Origin: Asterella californica
Taxonomy: Eukaryota; Streptophyta; Marchantiopsida; Marchantiales; Aytoniaceae
Length of the DNA stretch: 64,000 nt
NCBI GenBank assembly: GCA_036924285.1
Contig: JAYKYS010000010.1
Span: forward strand, 3,100,001-3,164,000
Reading direction: 5' to 3'
Positions within the stretch are counted from its first letter, which is position 1. Each line of letters starts with the position of its first letter. Below the pieces are notes generated by a model. That model did no database searches, had not been told where the DNA came from, and was given only the letters and a program-made list of their open reading frames with translations. Of this stretch, positions 36,501-47,453 are shown piece after piece. The translations under genes and the position numbers were made by a program.

Positions 36501-37900
36501 ATACTAATTCCTGTTTGGACCTCATTACTCAACCACTTTTAATGGACTGGATATGTTTATAGAACTGTTACATCAGCTATTTTTTGATGAAATGGATTTA
36601 TTAAAGGTGGCAAAATAAGCAAGGTCCTAAACGGCACCTCCAGCACATCTAGCGGTCCAACTGTCCGTGATGTCCGTCTGGGTCCAGGCTCCCAAATGGT
36701 GGTCTAACCCGTCGTCTCGTTTCCTAGTCTTGCTCTAGCTATTGGGTTGTTCATAAGTCCAAATGTCAAAGTCTGGATCGGAATGCGTCTTGGTGTTTGC
36801 CAACCATCGTCTAATGTTCCCAAGATCCGTCGTCGAACTCTAGGGTCAGATGACTTGTCCTAGCCCACCCAGGCATCGATCCTTCCTCATATATACTTCT
36901 GGGGATCGCCGGCCTCGTCCGTCTCTTTGATCTTTGAAAATTATATCACAATCCGATCACAAGATCAGCATAATTTTCAGCTCCGACGTCGATTAGAGGA
37001 GTTCAACATATCTCTAGAAAGCTCTCGTCGAGACTTTTCCAGGGATTCCTTACTCGCCTTGAGATCTTATCTGAAGCTCCGTCCACGACCCAAATGTTGC
37101 GAGAGCTCTAACACTTGGCAATTTTCTGAAAAGCTGTGGTATTGTCCCAGATTGAGACCTTGTGGTTTGGACCAGCGTCCCGACCCACATCTCTGACTCA
37201 TGTTTCAAACTTGCATTTCGGTTCATTTTTAAAATTACCTCTTTACGTCAACATTCGTCTGGGGTGATCTTGGGACGGATCCCTATGTCCTAACCCAACG
37301 TTTCAACATAGGTCCATAGAACCACTTAGGATTCATCTGTTCTCGACTTCTCGACCAAGTCATTAAGTCTTACTCATAGTGTTCATAACCTAGCACGAGT
37401 CCACTAGGGTTCAGTTTTATGCTTGATCTTGAGACTGAGAGTCGTGACACGAGAGCATTTCTTCTAAAAAATATGCGTACCTTCTAGTAGCAGTTGATGC
37501 GTGTTGAAGTGAACTAATATCTTATAATTCTTCTTGAAGTTCTGGTCAATCTAAGCGACTTCTTTCTCTCAATAAAAGATCAAGATAATCACACAGAAAT
37601 GTTGAATGATCATGAGTACAACAAACAAAATAAACGATGAGATAATCTCTTCATAGTATTCTTCACTAAAAATTTTACACTATTAGATTTGATACAGATT
37701 TTACACTATTAGATTTGATACATAGCTTTGGGTTGACAAATGTGTGTTATCTCACACTCAATGTTGAAAGGGAGCATAGTAGGACTTCCCAAACCTAAGA
37801 GACATAGTAAGATCACTCCAACTAATAGGGTCATTCAAACCTAGCTTTTAGGGAACTCATGTAACTCCCGTATAACATTTTACAGTTGTCGGCTATAAAC
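33581..37900. other. Intergenic, largely AT-rich DNA without supported genes
   Basis: The METTL13-like 3' untranslated region should lie in the first few hundred bases. Longer frames at 34402-34746 and 36927-37196 have no recognisable domain and overlap antisense frames. The tract near 35180-35240 is almost pure A/T with a TA repeat. From about 36.6 to 37.45 kb composition is less AT-rich and may be remnant retroelement DNA, which I cannot prove. A perfect hairpin at 35001-35052 is listed separately. Confidence 0.5.
35001..35052. repeat. Perfect 19-bp inverted repeat (hairpin)
   Basis: ATTAATTTATTACCTAACC at 35001-35019 is exactly complementary to 35034-35052, with a 14-base spacer. Possible cruciform, transcript hairpin or remnant of a miniature inverted-repeat element. 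Confidence 0.9.
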
Positions 37901-37932
37901 TTTATGTACCACCTCCAGAGGTGGTACGTAAA
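37901..37932. repeat. Inverted repeat at the end of the gypsy fragment
   Basis: TTTATGTACCACCTC, two bases, then GAGGTGGTACGTAAA forms a nearly perfect 15-bp stem. On either side lie similar short direct copies (TTTACAGTTGTCGG and TTTACAGTCATTGG). It lies just beyond the point where reverse transcriptase homology stops (about 37957), so it may mark the break or an insertion border. Confidence 0.7.
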
Positions 37933-37956
37933 ATTTACAGTCATTGGACGTAACTA

Positions 37957-39397
37957 TTATCTGCCCATAAATTGTATCTCCTGAATGCGTTTGGAAAAAA
38001 TCAGATCACTACTCTCAATAGCCAGCTGGAACTGATCATAACCAGAGTGCATGTCTCCTTTCGAGTAAATGACTCCCTCTGCAAATACCTTTATCACATC
38101 ATCAACAATTAGACTCGTCCTAGTGTTACAAATGATCACGTTATTCACAGTTTGTAAGTTCGGAATGAAATGCAAGGTTCTCGACTTCTGGATACCATGA
38201 ATCATCAGCTAGAGTATGGGCCCATAGATGGTTCTAGTATCCTCATCCGCATTTTTTCCTTCAATAAGTCAATGAGCTTAGGCAGCAAGGCACGAGAAAC
38301 TGAAATAAGTTTCAGATCCCAAGGTACATGAAGAAATGTGAAAATAATCATATGTGTAATAACCTTAAGGTTCACACAATCAATTTCTTCTGTCATAAAA
38401 GAAAACGCTTTACCATGACTTTCTATCATCTGCTCGAAGACTCCCTTCTCAGTCTCTATCAAAAAGTCACCTCCTCCTATCTAAAGTTCTCGCACCGTCC
38501 CCTCAGTAAATTGATGACCTACCTGTCTATTTTTTCACAGAATGGATTCAGTTCCTACTAACTCCACTTGTCGATGTGTGTCAACATGTAGATGAATAGC
38601 TACAAGCTTCACCTCTTCCTTACAGATTTGTACTTCGTGTGTACCATATCTCTTGAGGAAGTGCACACCAACAACTTACATCTTCTCCATTGATACTTTT
38701 CAACCTCGGGTGGGGAAGGACCTACATGTACGTGGTGATCTTCTCATACACTACCCGGGAGTGAATACTCGTCAGGAGTGATTAGATCACGATCATATCG
38801 TCTTATTTCTCCAATAATCAGCTTACAATGATTGTACTACAAACTCTTCAAATATATCAGAAATTGTGTAACCACCCTCTAGAACTCTAGTATTCAGTAG
38901 TTCTGACATCTGTCTCACCATCCATTTTTTGAACTTTCTTCTAGATCTTCAACTCTCATTCTCTGACTCCACCCATCAAGATCAAACCTTGACAAACAAG
39001 ACTGTCATCTTTGTACACTATACACATCAAAATTCAATGACTTCCTTGGTCGTTCAAATGAAATAACAACAATAAGTTCCAAAACCTATGTTATCTCGAC
39101 TTACATGAGTGGAACTTGAAAACCTCTACTTCATCGTGCTAGAGAGTCTCTTAAACTCTATCGATTCCTCTCATGATTTGTGTGCATAGTTAAAAACTAC
39201 ATAGAATGTTTATCATCAGGATTATGTATTCTAGCATAGTATGACCCGTCGTTCATCACTTTCGTCTCCATCCAAACTGTCGTGATGTAAGGTTGCTTTA
39301 GAATAACAAGGTACGTAGTAGATGATTGTATAAAGAAGTGTTGATCTATCTCTATATCTCCAATCTTTACACGCATGTTAGGACAAGCTCCAAACAA
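37957..39397 (-). mobile_element. Ty3/gypsy fragment B: protease end and reverse transcriptase start
   Basis: On the minus strand, 39397-39197 reads VKIGDIEIDQHFF, YLVILKQPYITT, the end of a gypsy aspartic protease (family form VILGQPYI). At 38462-37957 it reads HVPWDLKLISVSRALLPKL, IDLLKEKMRMRILEPSMGPY, then GDMHSGYDQFQLAIESSDL, the first blocks of a gypsy reverse transcriptase of the lineage with DLYSGYDQFQLAVE. Homology ends before the YxDD box; RNase H and integrase are missing. Several stops and shifts separate the blocks. This lineage differs from fragment A next to it. Confidence 0.85.
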
Positions 39398-39454
39398 CTC
39401 ATCCTTCTAGTTGTTGATCGTACATAGTACCTAATCATGGTGTATCATGATCGG

Positions 39455-41264
39455 TCACTTCTCTTTCTTCATAGACTTCCTACGAGATGATATTGATTTC
39501 TGATCTGTGATTAACAAGGGTAGGTATAGGTTCAGCAAGACCTCCAAGTTGTATCTACGTCTCAATAGTAGCCCGAGCTCATTGTCCTTGCTTAAAGTGA
39601 CTGTCAAAGATGGCTTCTCTTCAAGATGCTTAACGTCTTTATCATTGACTTCAATAGTAGCATAACCATCGACTAGTTCAACATGTTCAACCTCTTGAGC
39701 AAACATCTTATCTAGCCTCTCCTCACCTCCATGACCTCGATTAGCTGACTTGCTACTTGTTGAAGCATCACTTGTCTCTTTGTTTTCATGATCCACTCGT
39801 CTTCTAGGAGATAATCTTAAAGAAAGATCATTTGAGAAAATATCCATGTATTCCTCTAGCACATTTTTGAAGTCGTCAAGAATGAATACTCTAGTTTTAG
39901 AATCTTGAACATCTCTTATTGAACCAAAAAAACTTACATCATTATGATGAAAGGTTGTCGAACCTATTACATAAAGAGGTAAATTTCTATCATGAAATCT
40001 CACTCTATTTTCAAATATCTTCCACTCACTGCTCTTCATAATCTTTCTTCTCCAATCCACCATAGAATTATATTGTTTCATCCTGGACATTCCCAAGATG
40101 ACATCATAACCAACTAAATCACTCTCTATTCAGTGTTCTCCTTGTACTGACCCACTGAGAACTCCACCTCTCTAGGTAATGTCTTAATGGTTTCAGTTTG
40201 TCTGTTTGGCAATTCGTTTTTATTGTTTTCTAACACTAACCCAAGTTTCATAGCAACAGAACAAAATAATAAGTTTTCTGTAACACCTAGATCAATCAGC
40301 ACTCGTACTTTGACTCCTTCTAGTTCTCCATCTGCTATAATGCGTTGAGTGTTCATCCTCTTCATTCTATTTTCTTTCACTCGTTTATTTCTTTCCTCGT
40401 CATTCTTCTTCCTCCTACAAGAATTCAATATGACTGCGAGGTGAGCCTATTGATGATCTTCATTTTCTCGAGGCTCGTTCTCGTATGCATCATCTCCTTC
40501 TCCTCCATAAAGTTGATTCAAAAGTCGACGGTTTGGTGGTCTACTTGCTCAGTTAGGAGGAAAAAGAATGCGACATTGAGCAACAATATGACCAAATCTG
40601 TCACAATTTTAGTTGATCATAGTTTATTAGTTGATCGGGTCCCGTTGTCCTTGACGCGCCTTCTCTTTTTGGTGGTTCTCTAAGACGACCTCCTTGATTT
40701 TCACCATTGAATGGACGTGGGTAACCTTCACGAAATCGCAGGTCCTTAAGCTTCATATGTGTAGGACCGTATTGATGGTTTGTATGTGTAATCATCTCTC
40801 TTGCATGAGTACGAGTTGCTCCAATGGCTCCTGCAATTTGTAAGACGTCTCCAATGACGGCTTCCACGGTGTGAAGATTGTTAACCATCACCTCTTGTCG
40901 AATGTTATCCTTTAGTCCTCTCTTGAATGCATCAAGAGCTTCAGCGAGACTCATATCGATAATGATCACTTTTAGATCTCATAATTTTTCCATGCACTCT
41001 TGCACACTCCCTTTTTGCTTGAGGTCCCACAACTTCATTAGTGTCATTTGGATTGAATCTACAGTCTGAAAATTTTGGAGTAGTCCTTTTTGTATGCCGC
41101 TTCATGAAATTTGATGTTGTGATGAGAGATCTGCTCCATGCCATGTACGACATGAGAGGTTTGTACCCAATGACAAACCTCTCTACTATGTAGTCATTTA
41201 CTTGCGATCTGAAATGACTCATGTGATGATTCATGCGTATACTCCATCTTTCCAACGCTCCCAT
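39455..41264 (-). mobile_element. Ty3/gypsy fragment A: gag, CCHC knuckle, protease, linker
   Basis: Minus strand: 41264-40601 reads like gag capsid (MIIIDMSLAEALDAFKRGLK near 40969). A degenerate CCHC knuckle (CDRFGHIVAQC) follows at about 40610-40570. The aspartic protease is at 40428-40126 (GELEGVKVRVLIDLGVTENL, where the usual D-S/T-G-A is D-L-G-V). Its end (GMSRMKQYNSMVDW) and the linker into reverse transcriptase (EYMDIFSNDLSLRLSPRRRV) are at 40096-39790. After this the expected reverse transcriptase is absent. The altered protease active site and stops mean it is dead. No LTR recognised on its 5' side (41.3-42.2 kb). Confidence 0.85.
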
Positions 41265-42789
41265 GGCACGATTATCTTGGTAGTATTCTGTTACAAATCT
41301 TCTTTATGCGAAGAAGTATGGTATCCTCTTTCCTCATCATTTTAAAAGAATCTAATTATTACACACTTTTTGCAATCCCTTTTTGCAATCCCTGACAAAG
41401 CCTGAAAATTTAGACTTACGTATTCTCGCGTGAACCCTGTAAATTTCTTTATGGAAAAAGGTATGAGTGACCCTAATAGTATTGAAGTTAGTTATATGGC
41501 GCCCCGCAGCAAGATCGCATGTACTTGTAGGCAACAGTGTCCGTTCAGACATGGCGGACCCAACTGACTTTCCCGCTGAAGGATGGCAATGGTTTCCCAC
41601 AGCAGAATCATCTTTGCTGTCTGGCTCATTTGCCTTGCTTTGTTGACGTCGCTGTTTGACAGATGTGGAACCGGACAGGGATATGGGACTCACTCGGGAT
41701 ATCCTTCACAGCTCCACTTTTTCAATTCATTGTCCATTCCCCATTGGAGAAGCGGACCCTAAACTGTTATTCTTGCTCGATCGGAGTGTACAATCGTTGA
41801 CAGCAGGTGAGGTACCGAGATAGGGATCGGATGTAATCCCTAACATCAGGGCCGGAGGAAGTATGATGATGGTGGGGCCCCACCTTCACTTATTTTAGGT
41901 CGAGGTTTGAAAATCCCTACTACCTCTGACCCATCTTCTTGCAGACAATGACAGCGTGTTAGATTGGAATTGCTCCGTGAGAAACGAAAGAGTTGTGGGC
42001 ATGAGGTTACGAGTAATTTCGCTACTTTTAGTGCCAACTTACTGCGAGAATGGCAGACCATTCCCATATTACTTTCTTGTAAAGGCGTCGTATCATCAGT
42101 TCGGTACTAAGTGGAGAATGGAATGTACGATTGTCACTCCCTCAATCCGTCAAACTCCCGTCCAAGCAAAGTGCAACAACCCCAGGTTAAGCACAATTGT
42201 TTCCATGCATGTTCAAGCAATTTACTCAACACAAGGATATGTCACATATTCCTTGTACCTTGCACAGCTCTCATTCTGTTGATATTTAGGGAAGAATAGC
42301 AGAAGCGATCGACGTCTAGTCTGAAAGTGGTCGGCGACTGCTGGCGGGGCTCTGGTCAGTGGACCGGCAAGGGCTCTTACATTTTTGCCCGAAGAAAAAG
42401 ACGACAAAAACTTCATGTCTGGTGCCAGTGCTGGTCAAGGATATGTCACATATTCCTTGTTTTGAGATGAATACAGTAGAATAACTGAAGACTAATTTGA
42501 GACTAAAGATTCAAACCGGATGGGGCAAGAGGACTCCCAACAACCGGAATGACTTAGAGGGAGGCACATCCGTGACTAAACGAACTAAGTCACCAACCCA
42601 TGCAGCCTTGTGGACTGTAGGTCTTAGTTGAGAATCACCCACAAAGCTAGAAGGTATGAGCAGGATCATCACAGGAAGCGACATATTTAAGGAAGACAAA
42701 AGATTATGGAAGCACTCTACGATTATTATGATCATTCGGAATTTTCCGCAAAGAATTTCATTTCGAGTAAGAAAACCTCGTACAAGTGT
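41265..42789. other. Intergenic DNA with paired near-palindromic repeats
   Basis: A 25-base near-palindrome, CAAGGATATGTCACATATTC followed by CTTGT, occurs at 42232-42256 and again, identical, at 42436-42460 in the same orientation. The frames here have no recognisable products. The last part before 42790 should contain the 3' untranslated region of the leftward SPB1 gene. Confidence 0.6.
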
Positions 42790-45700
42790 TTAGCCCTTGG
42801 GAGGCTTTGGGCCCCTCTTGGATTTCTTGCCGCCAGAGAAGCCCTTGCCTGCTCCACCTGCCTTACCTCCCTTACTTCCCTTACTTCCCTTACCTCCCTT
42901 CTTTCCAGGTTTGCCGGTTCCCCGCGCACGCATATCTTTCTTCATCCGTCGGTCGACAACTACACGTCCCGCACCGCCCTTGGCCCCTACACCTTTCTTG
43001 GCTACAACTACCTCTTTCTTTGGCTTCTTAGCACTGGCCTTGGCCTTGTTGTATAACCTCTCCAACATCTTTGACTTCGAACCAGATGAGATATCTTCTT
43101 GATCTGCGATTGCTGTGGCCTTCTGCCTTACTTGCTCCATCTTTTTCAGTGTTCTCCTCTTCTTCCTCGCTTTGGCCTCGGCCACCTTCTTCACCGGTCT
43201 TGCATTGATAGCCTTGAATTGGGCCTTCATTGCTTCGACGTCCTCCTTTGTTACGGGTTTCTGAGGTACAGAATGCTTCTTTTCATCATCTGCAAACCAT
43301 CGGGGTAAGCTGTCGTCATCGTACATATATCGGTTGTAGGCATCGTCGAGGATGGACTCCCGACTTTTCTTCGTCAGCATCTTCTTGGCATAGGCCAGAG
43401 TTTCAGCTTTTGCGTTGTCGTCGAGATCTGACTCCTCGTCGGAGGACGAATCACTAGAACGACTTGCTTCCATTGGGACCACCTCAAAGTCATCTTCATT
43501 CTTCTCAGATTCTAGTCTTGGCTCAGCACCTTCGTCAGTTACCCCGTCTGTGCTCTTAGCAATGCCATTCACACTCTTGACAACTCCATTTTCTCTCTCA
43601 GCAACCTGGTTCTTCTCCTCCCATTTACGTTTCTTGACAGGCGTCTTGTCAGCCGGCGTTGCGCCATTCTCGTCTTCCGGTTCCCTAAAATCACTGAAGA
43701 TATCTTGACTGAACCACTGCTGCGCCACCTGCTCCTTTGATGGCCTTACCTTCTCAACAAGCGGCACCAATAAAGGATTCCTATCCTCGTCTCTAACCTT
43801 CCGGCCTTGTCCAACAAATTCTCGCTCCTCCCCTTCCTGAGATTCGTACATCAAAAATCGGCAAGTGTGACAAACGAAATCGATTATGTGTGTTAGAAGT
43901 ATTTGCATCCTACGAAGCCATATATACGTTCAATACTGTCAACTTGCCCGTACGGTGTATACAGCTAGAAGGTACGCAGGCTGCTCCTGAAAGCCACAGT
44001 ATGTGCGGTCACTCCTAGATGAGCCACACCTCCATTAAGATTAAGCGAAAGAGCCGAAAGTAAGACTCGACACGAAGAGCAGAAGAACAAACAAGAAACA
44101 CACCTTAAACAATTCAGCCACATCGTCGTCGTTATTAAGCCTCGCTCGCCTCCTGCGTTTGGAGCTCCCATCTGTGTCCTTGACGTACCGTTCATATGCT
44201 TCCTCTAGAGCCTTATCTAATTCAGCATCATACCTGAAGGCACCGAAGGTAAAGCAACAGACATCTGTCACCCGATTTACAGTCATCTCTGACGGGCCTA
44301 ACACTAGTGCGCTATTAAGGTGAAGCCTTCCTGATTTACCAAAGCATCTCTGAAAGGAACCTGGTATCGAGCTCTTTGTTAGGATACTTACTTTGCCCTC
44401 TCTTCATCGGGATCCACGTCGCTATCTTCTTGTTCCCCAGGAATGGTATTGAGCATGTCCTCATCGTCACTCACGTACACGTCTGCCTCGTCCTCGTCTG
44501 ATGAAGCAGCTTCGACACGAGCCAAATCCTTTTTCGCCTGAAATTCCAGTAGCAGGCAAAATTACCAATCATCCCACAGGCTGGACTCCACCGAAGCTAA
44601 ACCTTTCGTAGTTGTGTTCCACACTCATCTATCTTCATAGTCCTCAAACGGACAAAGATGATCGAACCCACAGGTTCAAAGCAACCAACACCAAAATTAC
44701 ACGAGGGCAGGAGGCAAGAGTAACGTATTTATTTTTTTAAACTGCAACCAAAACACAAGAGGAATCGTAGCACTTTACCTTAATGGCAGCTAACGCAAAC
44801 AAATCGTCATCACCATACATGTCCTGGTCCTCCATTACATCAACTTGCATCCCTGTGGTGGTGCGAGCCTTCATCTGCACTCAATCATAAGAAGTGATAA
44901 ACGCTTTCAGTGATTTGCGGCGAGGCTTCCCAGCGAATCAGATGACAAGAGAATGCAAATTGCACAGACTGACTTCAACCACTGCGACAAACCTTTGCTT
45001 TGCGTTTAGCAGCTAGCTTTTTAATTTTCTTCTTCTTGGCTTCCATATGTTGTTTGAGCTCCTCCATCTCAGCGAGCAGCTTTTCGTCCTCGTCTACTTT
45101 CGGTGCTGCCTCCATCCCATCGTCAGGCTTAGTCTTTTCTTCATCTTCATCTAGTTCTTTCAGGGCATCACGAACTTTCAAACGCCACCTGAATTCCCGC
45201 ACGAATCCGCCTCTCGGATAAGATGCTACAGTCTATCCTTTAAGGTGAAAGTGGGTGGAAACTATAGAGCAGCATACTGACGAGCAATCTGACATTTGAC
45301 GAACATCGTTTTCAAGCGAGCCAGTTATACTTACTTCAGAAGCAGCTTGAAGTCTTGTTTACCGATCACACGGAGATCCCCACACAAGGTTTTGATCTGC
45401 ACAAATGGAAAACATAGAGAATGTTAGACGGGAGGGGACAGAAGAATGAGGCGGACTTCGCGGATAGTGCTCAGGTCACAAGTGCAATACCCCCAACTCA
45501 AATATGAAGACTTACCTCCTCGGTAGTGAGAGGATGGTCACTAATAGCCTTGCTCTCTTCATTCGAGAAAGAGATGGATGTAATTGTTCCCAACAACTCC
45601 AAAGGCTTCTCCGTCCACACGAACTCGTATGCAGGAACCTCCTTCCGCAAGGTCGTGACACCCTCCTCGTAACTGCAAGCCAGCAATAACTTTGGCAATT

Positions 45701-47453
45701 TATAAGTGACTGAGGAGAATCGTCCATCTCCTCTTACCACTACTCAACATTTCGCTGCAGTGCAGAAGCGTAAGGAGCTTCTAAGCACGATATTATTTGG
45801 TAGGCAGTACCCAAACACCTATCATAACTTCACCTGAAGCAAGTTGCAAGCTAAGGACGTTCAAAATTAGCAACTGAAACGAACTCTAGACATCAGAGAT
45901 AAACTTACCCATCTCGATGACGTTTCTGCTTCGTACCCCTGAGGACATCAACCACCTGAGAACAACACAACAGATTGCCCCTTTCAGCGTTCAGGCAGGT
46001 TTTGCGATCTTCCCCTCGCGCACTTAAAAGTAACAAAAGTCTGCAGATCTCAATGTGGGATCACTGAGAAGTCGTGGCTACCATAACAACGAAGAGTGAT
46101 TGACGGGACTAAGGCGAGCAGCCTGCACGCACATATCCGCAAGAATATGCATATTCCGTACCTTTGTTGGCTCCTCGACCTCCTTAAATAAATGACGATG
46201 ATCCAAGAGTCGAGGATCAATTTTGGCAGGGGCCTTATACTTCAAACCAACAACGTATATCTCAGCGGAAGTTGCACGACTGGCCACGGGCTTCGTTACC
46301 TCCACCTTCTCGAAAAGCTGTAAGCAAAATGCGAAGCATTTGTCACAAATAAAACTAATTGTGTCACAAGGATCCTTCATTTGCTGATCTTCATATCTAG
46401 TTCCTTCCTAACATGGGAAACTTCAGTCACACGTTAAAGGAAAACCAATCTAGGGTTAAGGATCAAGGTTTAAGTTAGATGTTAAGCTACAATCGTCTTC
46501 CCTCACAGAGAACGACAACAGATCGGGCAGTCTTGCGAATGTGCGAAACGGACGAGTAGAACAGAGAATTTCCAATTTGAAAGAGAAACCAACCTGCTTG
46601 AAGGCGTATAGCAGAGCAGTATAATCCTGGGAACGAAAGACCTGGAAAGAAAACGCACCACGCAGGTTGGTTTACCACAGTCCTCCGACAACACATCATA
46701 TAAACTGCTGTAGTACCTTTGCTGTACTTCAAGATTCTATTTACACCATTACAAAATCAAATTCTACGATCACAACTAAAATTCTCAAGCAAACTGAGGT
46801 AAACAACAACGACAGCGTATTCCCACCTTGCTGACAAACGTCCCTCCTGGTGCTAGAAATTCTGTTGCTAGTTTCAGGGAGTCCAGAACCAACGCAGACT
46901 GTCCAAACGCCGAACAAAATGTCAGATTTCATGACAAATTCTAAAACCCTGCAATAAACCCTAAGGTTTGTCTCAAGGAAAAATTTCGCGCAAACCCTTA
47001 ATGTCTGCTGAAAATCTCCTTTAAAGTTCAGTCCCATACCTGCGAAGTCGCTTCACTGGTCCAGGCTCCCCCGACATTGGGCGACCCATCGTGGAGAACA
47101 ACCTGGATGACATTATGCCCCTGTTCTTTCAACAACTTTTTAATGGCAGCTCTGCACTGAGAGGTAGTGATATCCTGAACGAGCGTGTGAGCACCTCGAA
47201 TTGCTCTGATGGGCACCAAATCCACACCCACGATCAGACTCCCCACAGGCATATGCTTGGCACACACTTGCATCCATCCTCCTGGTGCAGCACACAAATC
47301 AAGCACCGAATGCGCACTAGAGAGGAAGTGATATTTCCGATCGAGCTGCACGAGCTTGAACGCAGCTCGAGATCTAAACCCCTGCTCTTTGGCCAAATAG
47401 TAAAACCGATCCAACCTCCCTTTTCCCGTCGTCTTCGATTTATGCTTCCCCAT
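42790..47453 (-). CDS. SPB1: SPB1/FTSJ3-type pre-rRNA 2'-O-ribose methyltransferase
   Basis: SPB1 methylates the 2'-O of a guanosine in the 25S/28S A-loop and is needed for 60S subunit assembly in the nucleolus. Minus-strand exons: 47453-47040, 46898-46827, 46641-46594, 46317-46162, 45955-45909, 45672-45516, 45396-45335, 45188-44993, 44874-44779, 44537-44392, 44233-44104, 43836-42790: 2571 bases, 856 aa, in frame. The FtsJ fold has [14 protein letters not shown] (50-63). All four residues of the catalytic K-D-K-E set are present: K33 ([11 protein letters not shown]), D122 ([11 protein letters not shown]), K162 (GGTFVSK) and E197 (SAEIYVVG). The middle is acidic and coiled-coil-like. The C-terminal Spb1 domain includes [16 protein letters not shown] and ends in a Lys/Gly-rich nucleolar-type tail ([15 protein letters not shown]). 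The start MGKHKSK is conserved in the family; the frame is open 30 codons further upstream, without homology. Length matches yeast and plant homologues. Confidence 0.96.

Noticed and set aside
42786..43708. Several plus-strand frames over the SPB1 last exon
   Set aside because: They are antisense of the Lys/Glu-rich coding region (Pro/Leu/Ser-rich shadows).
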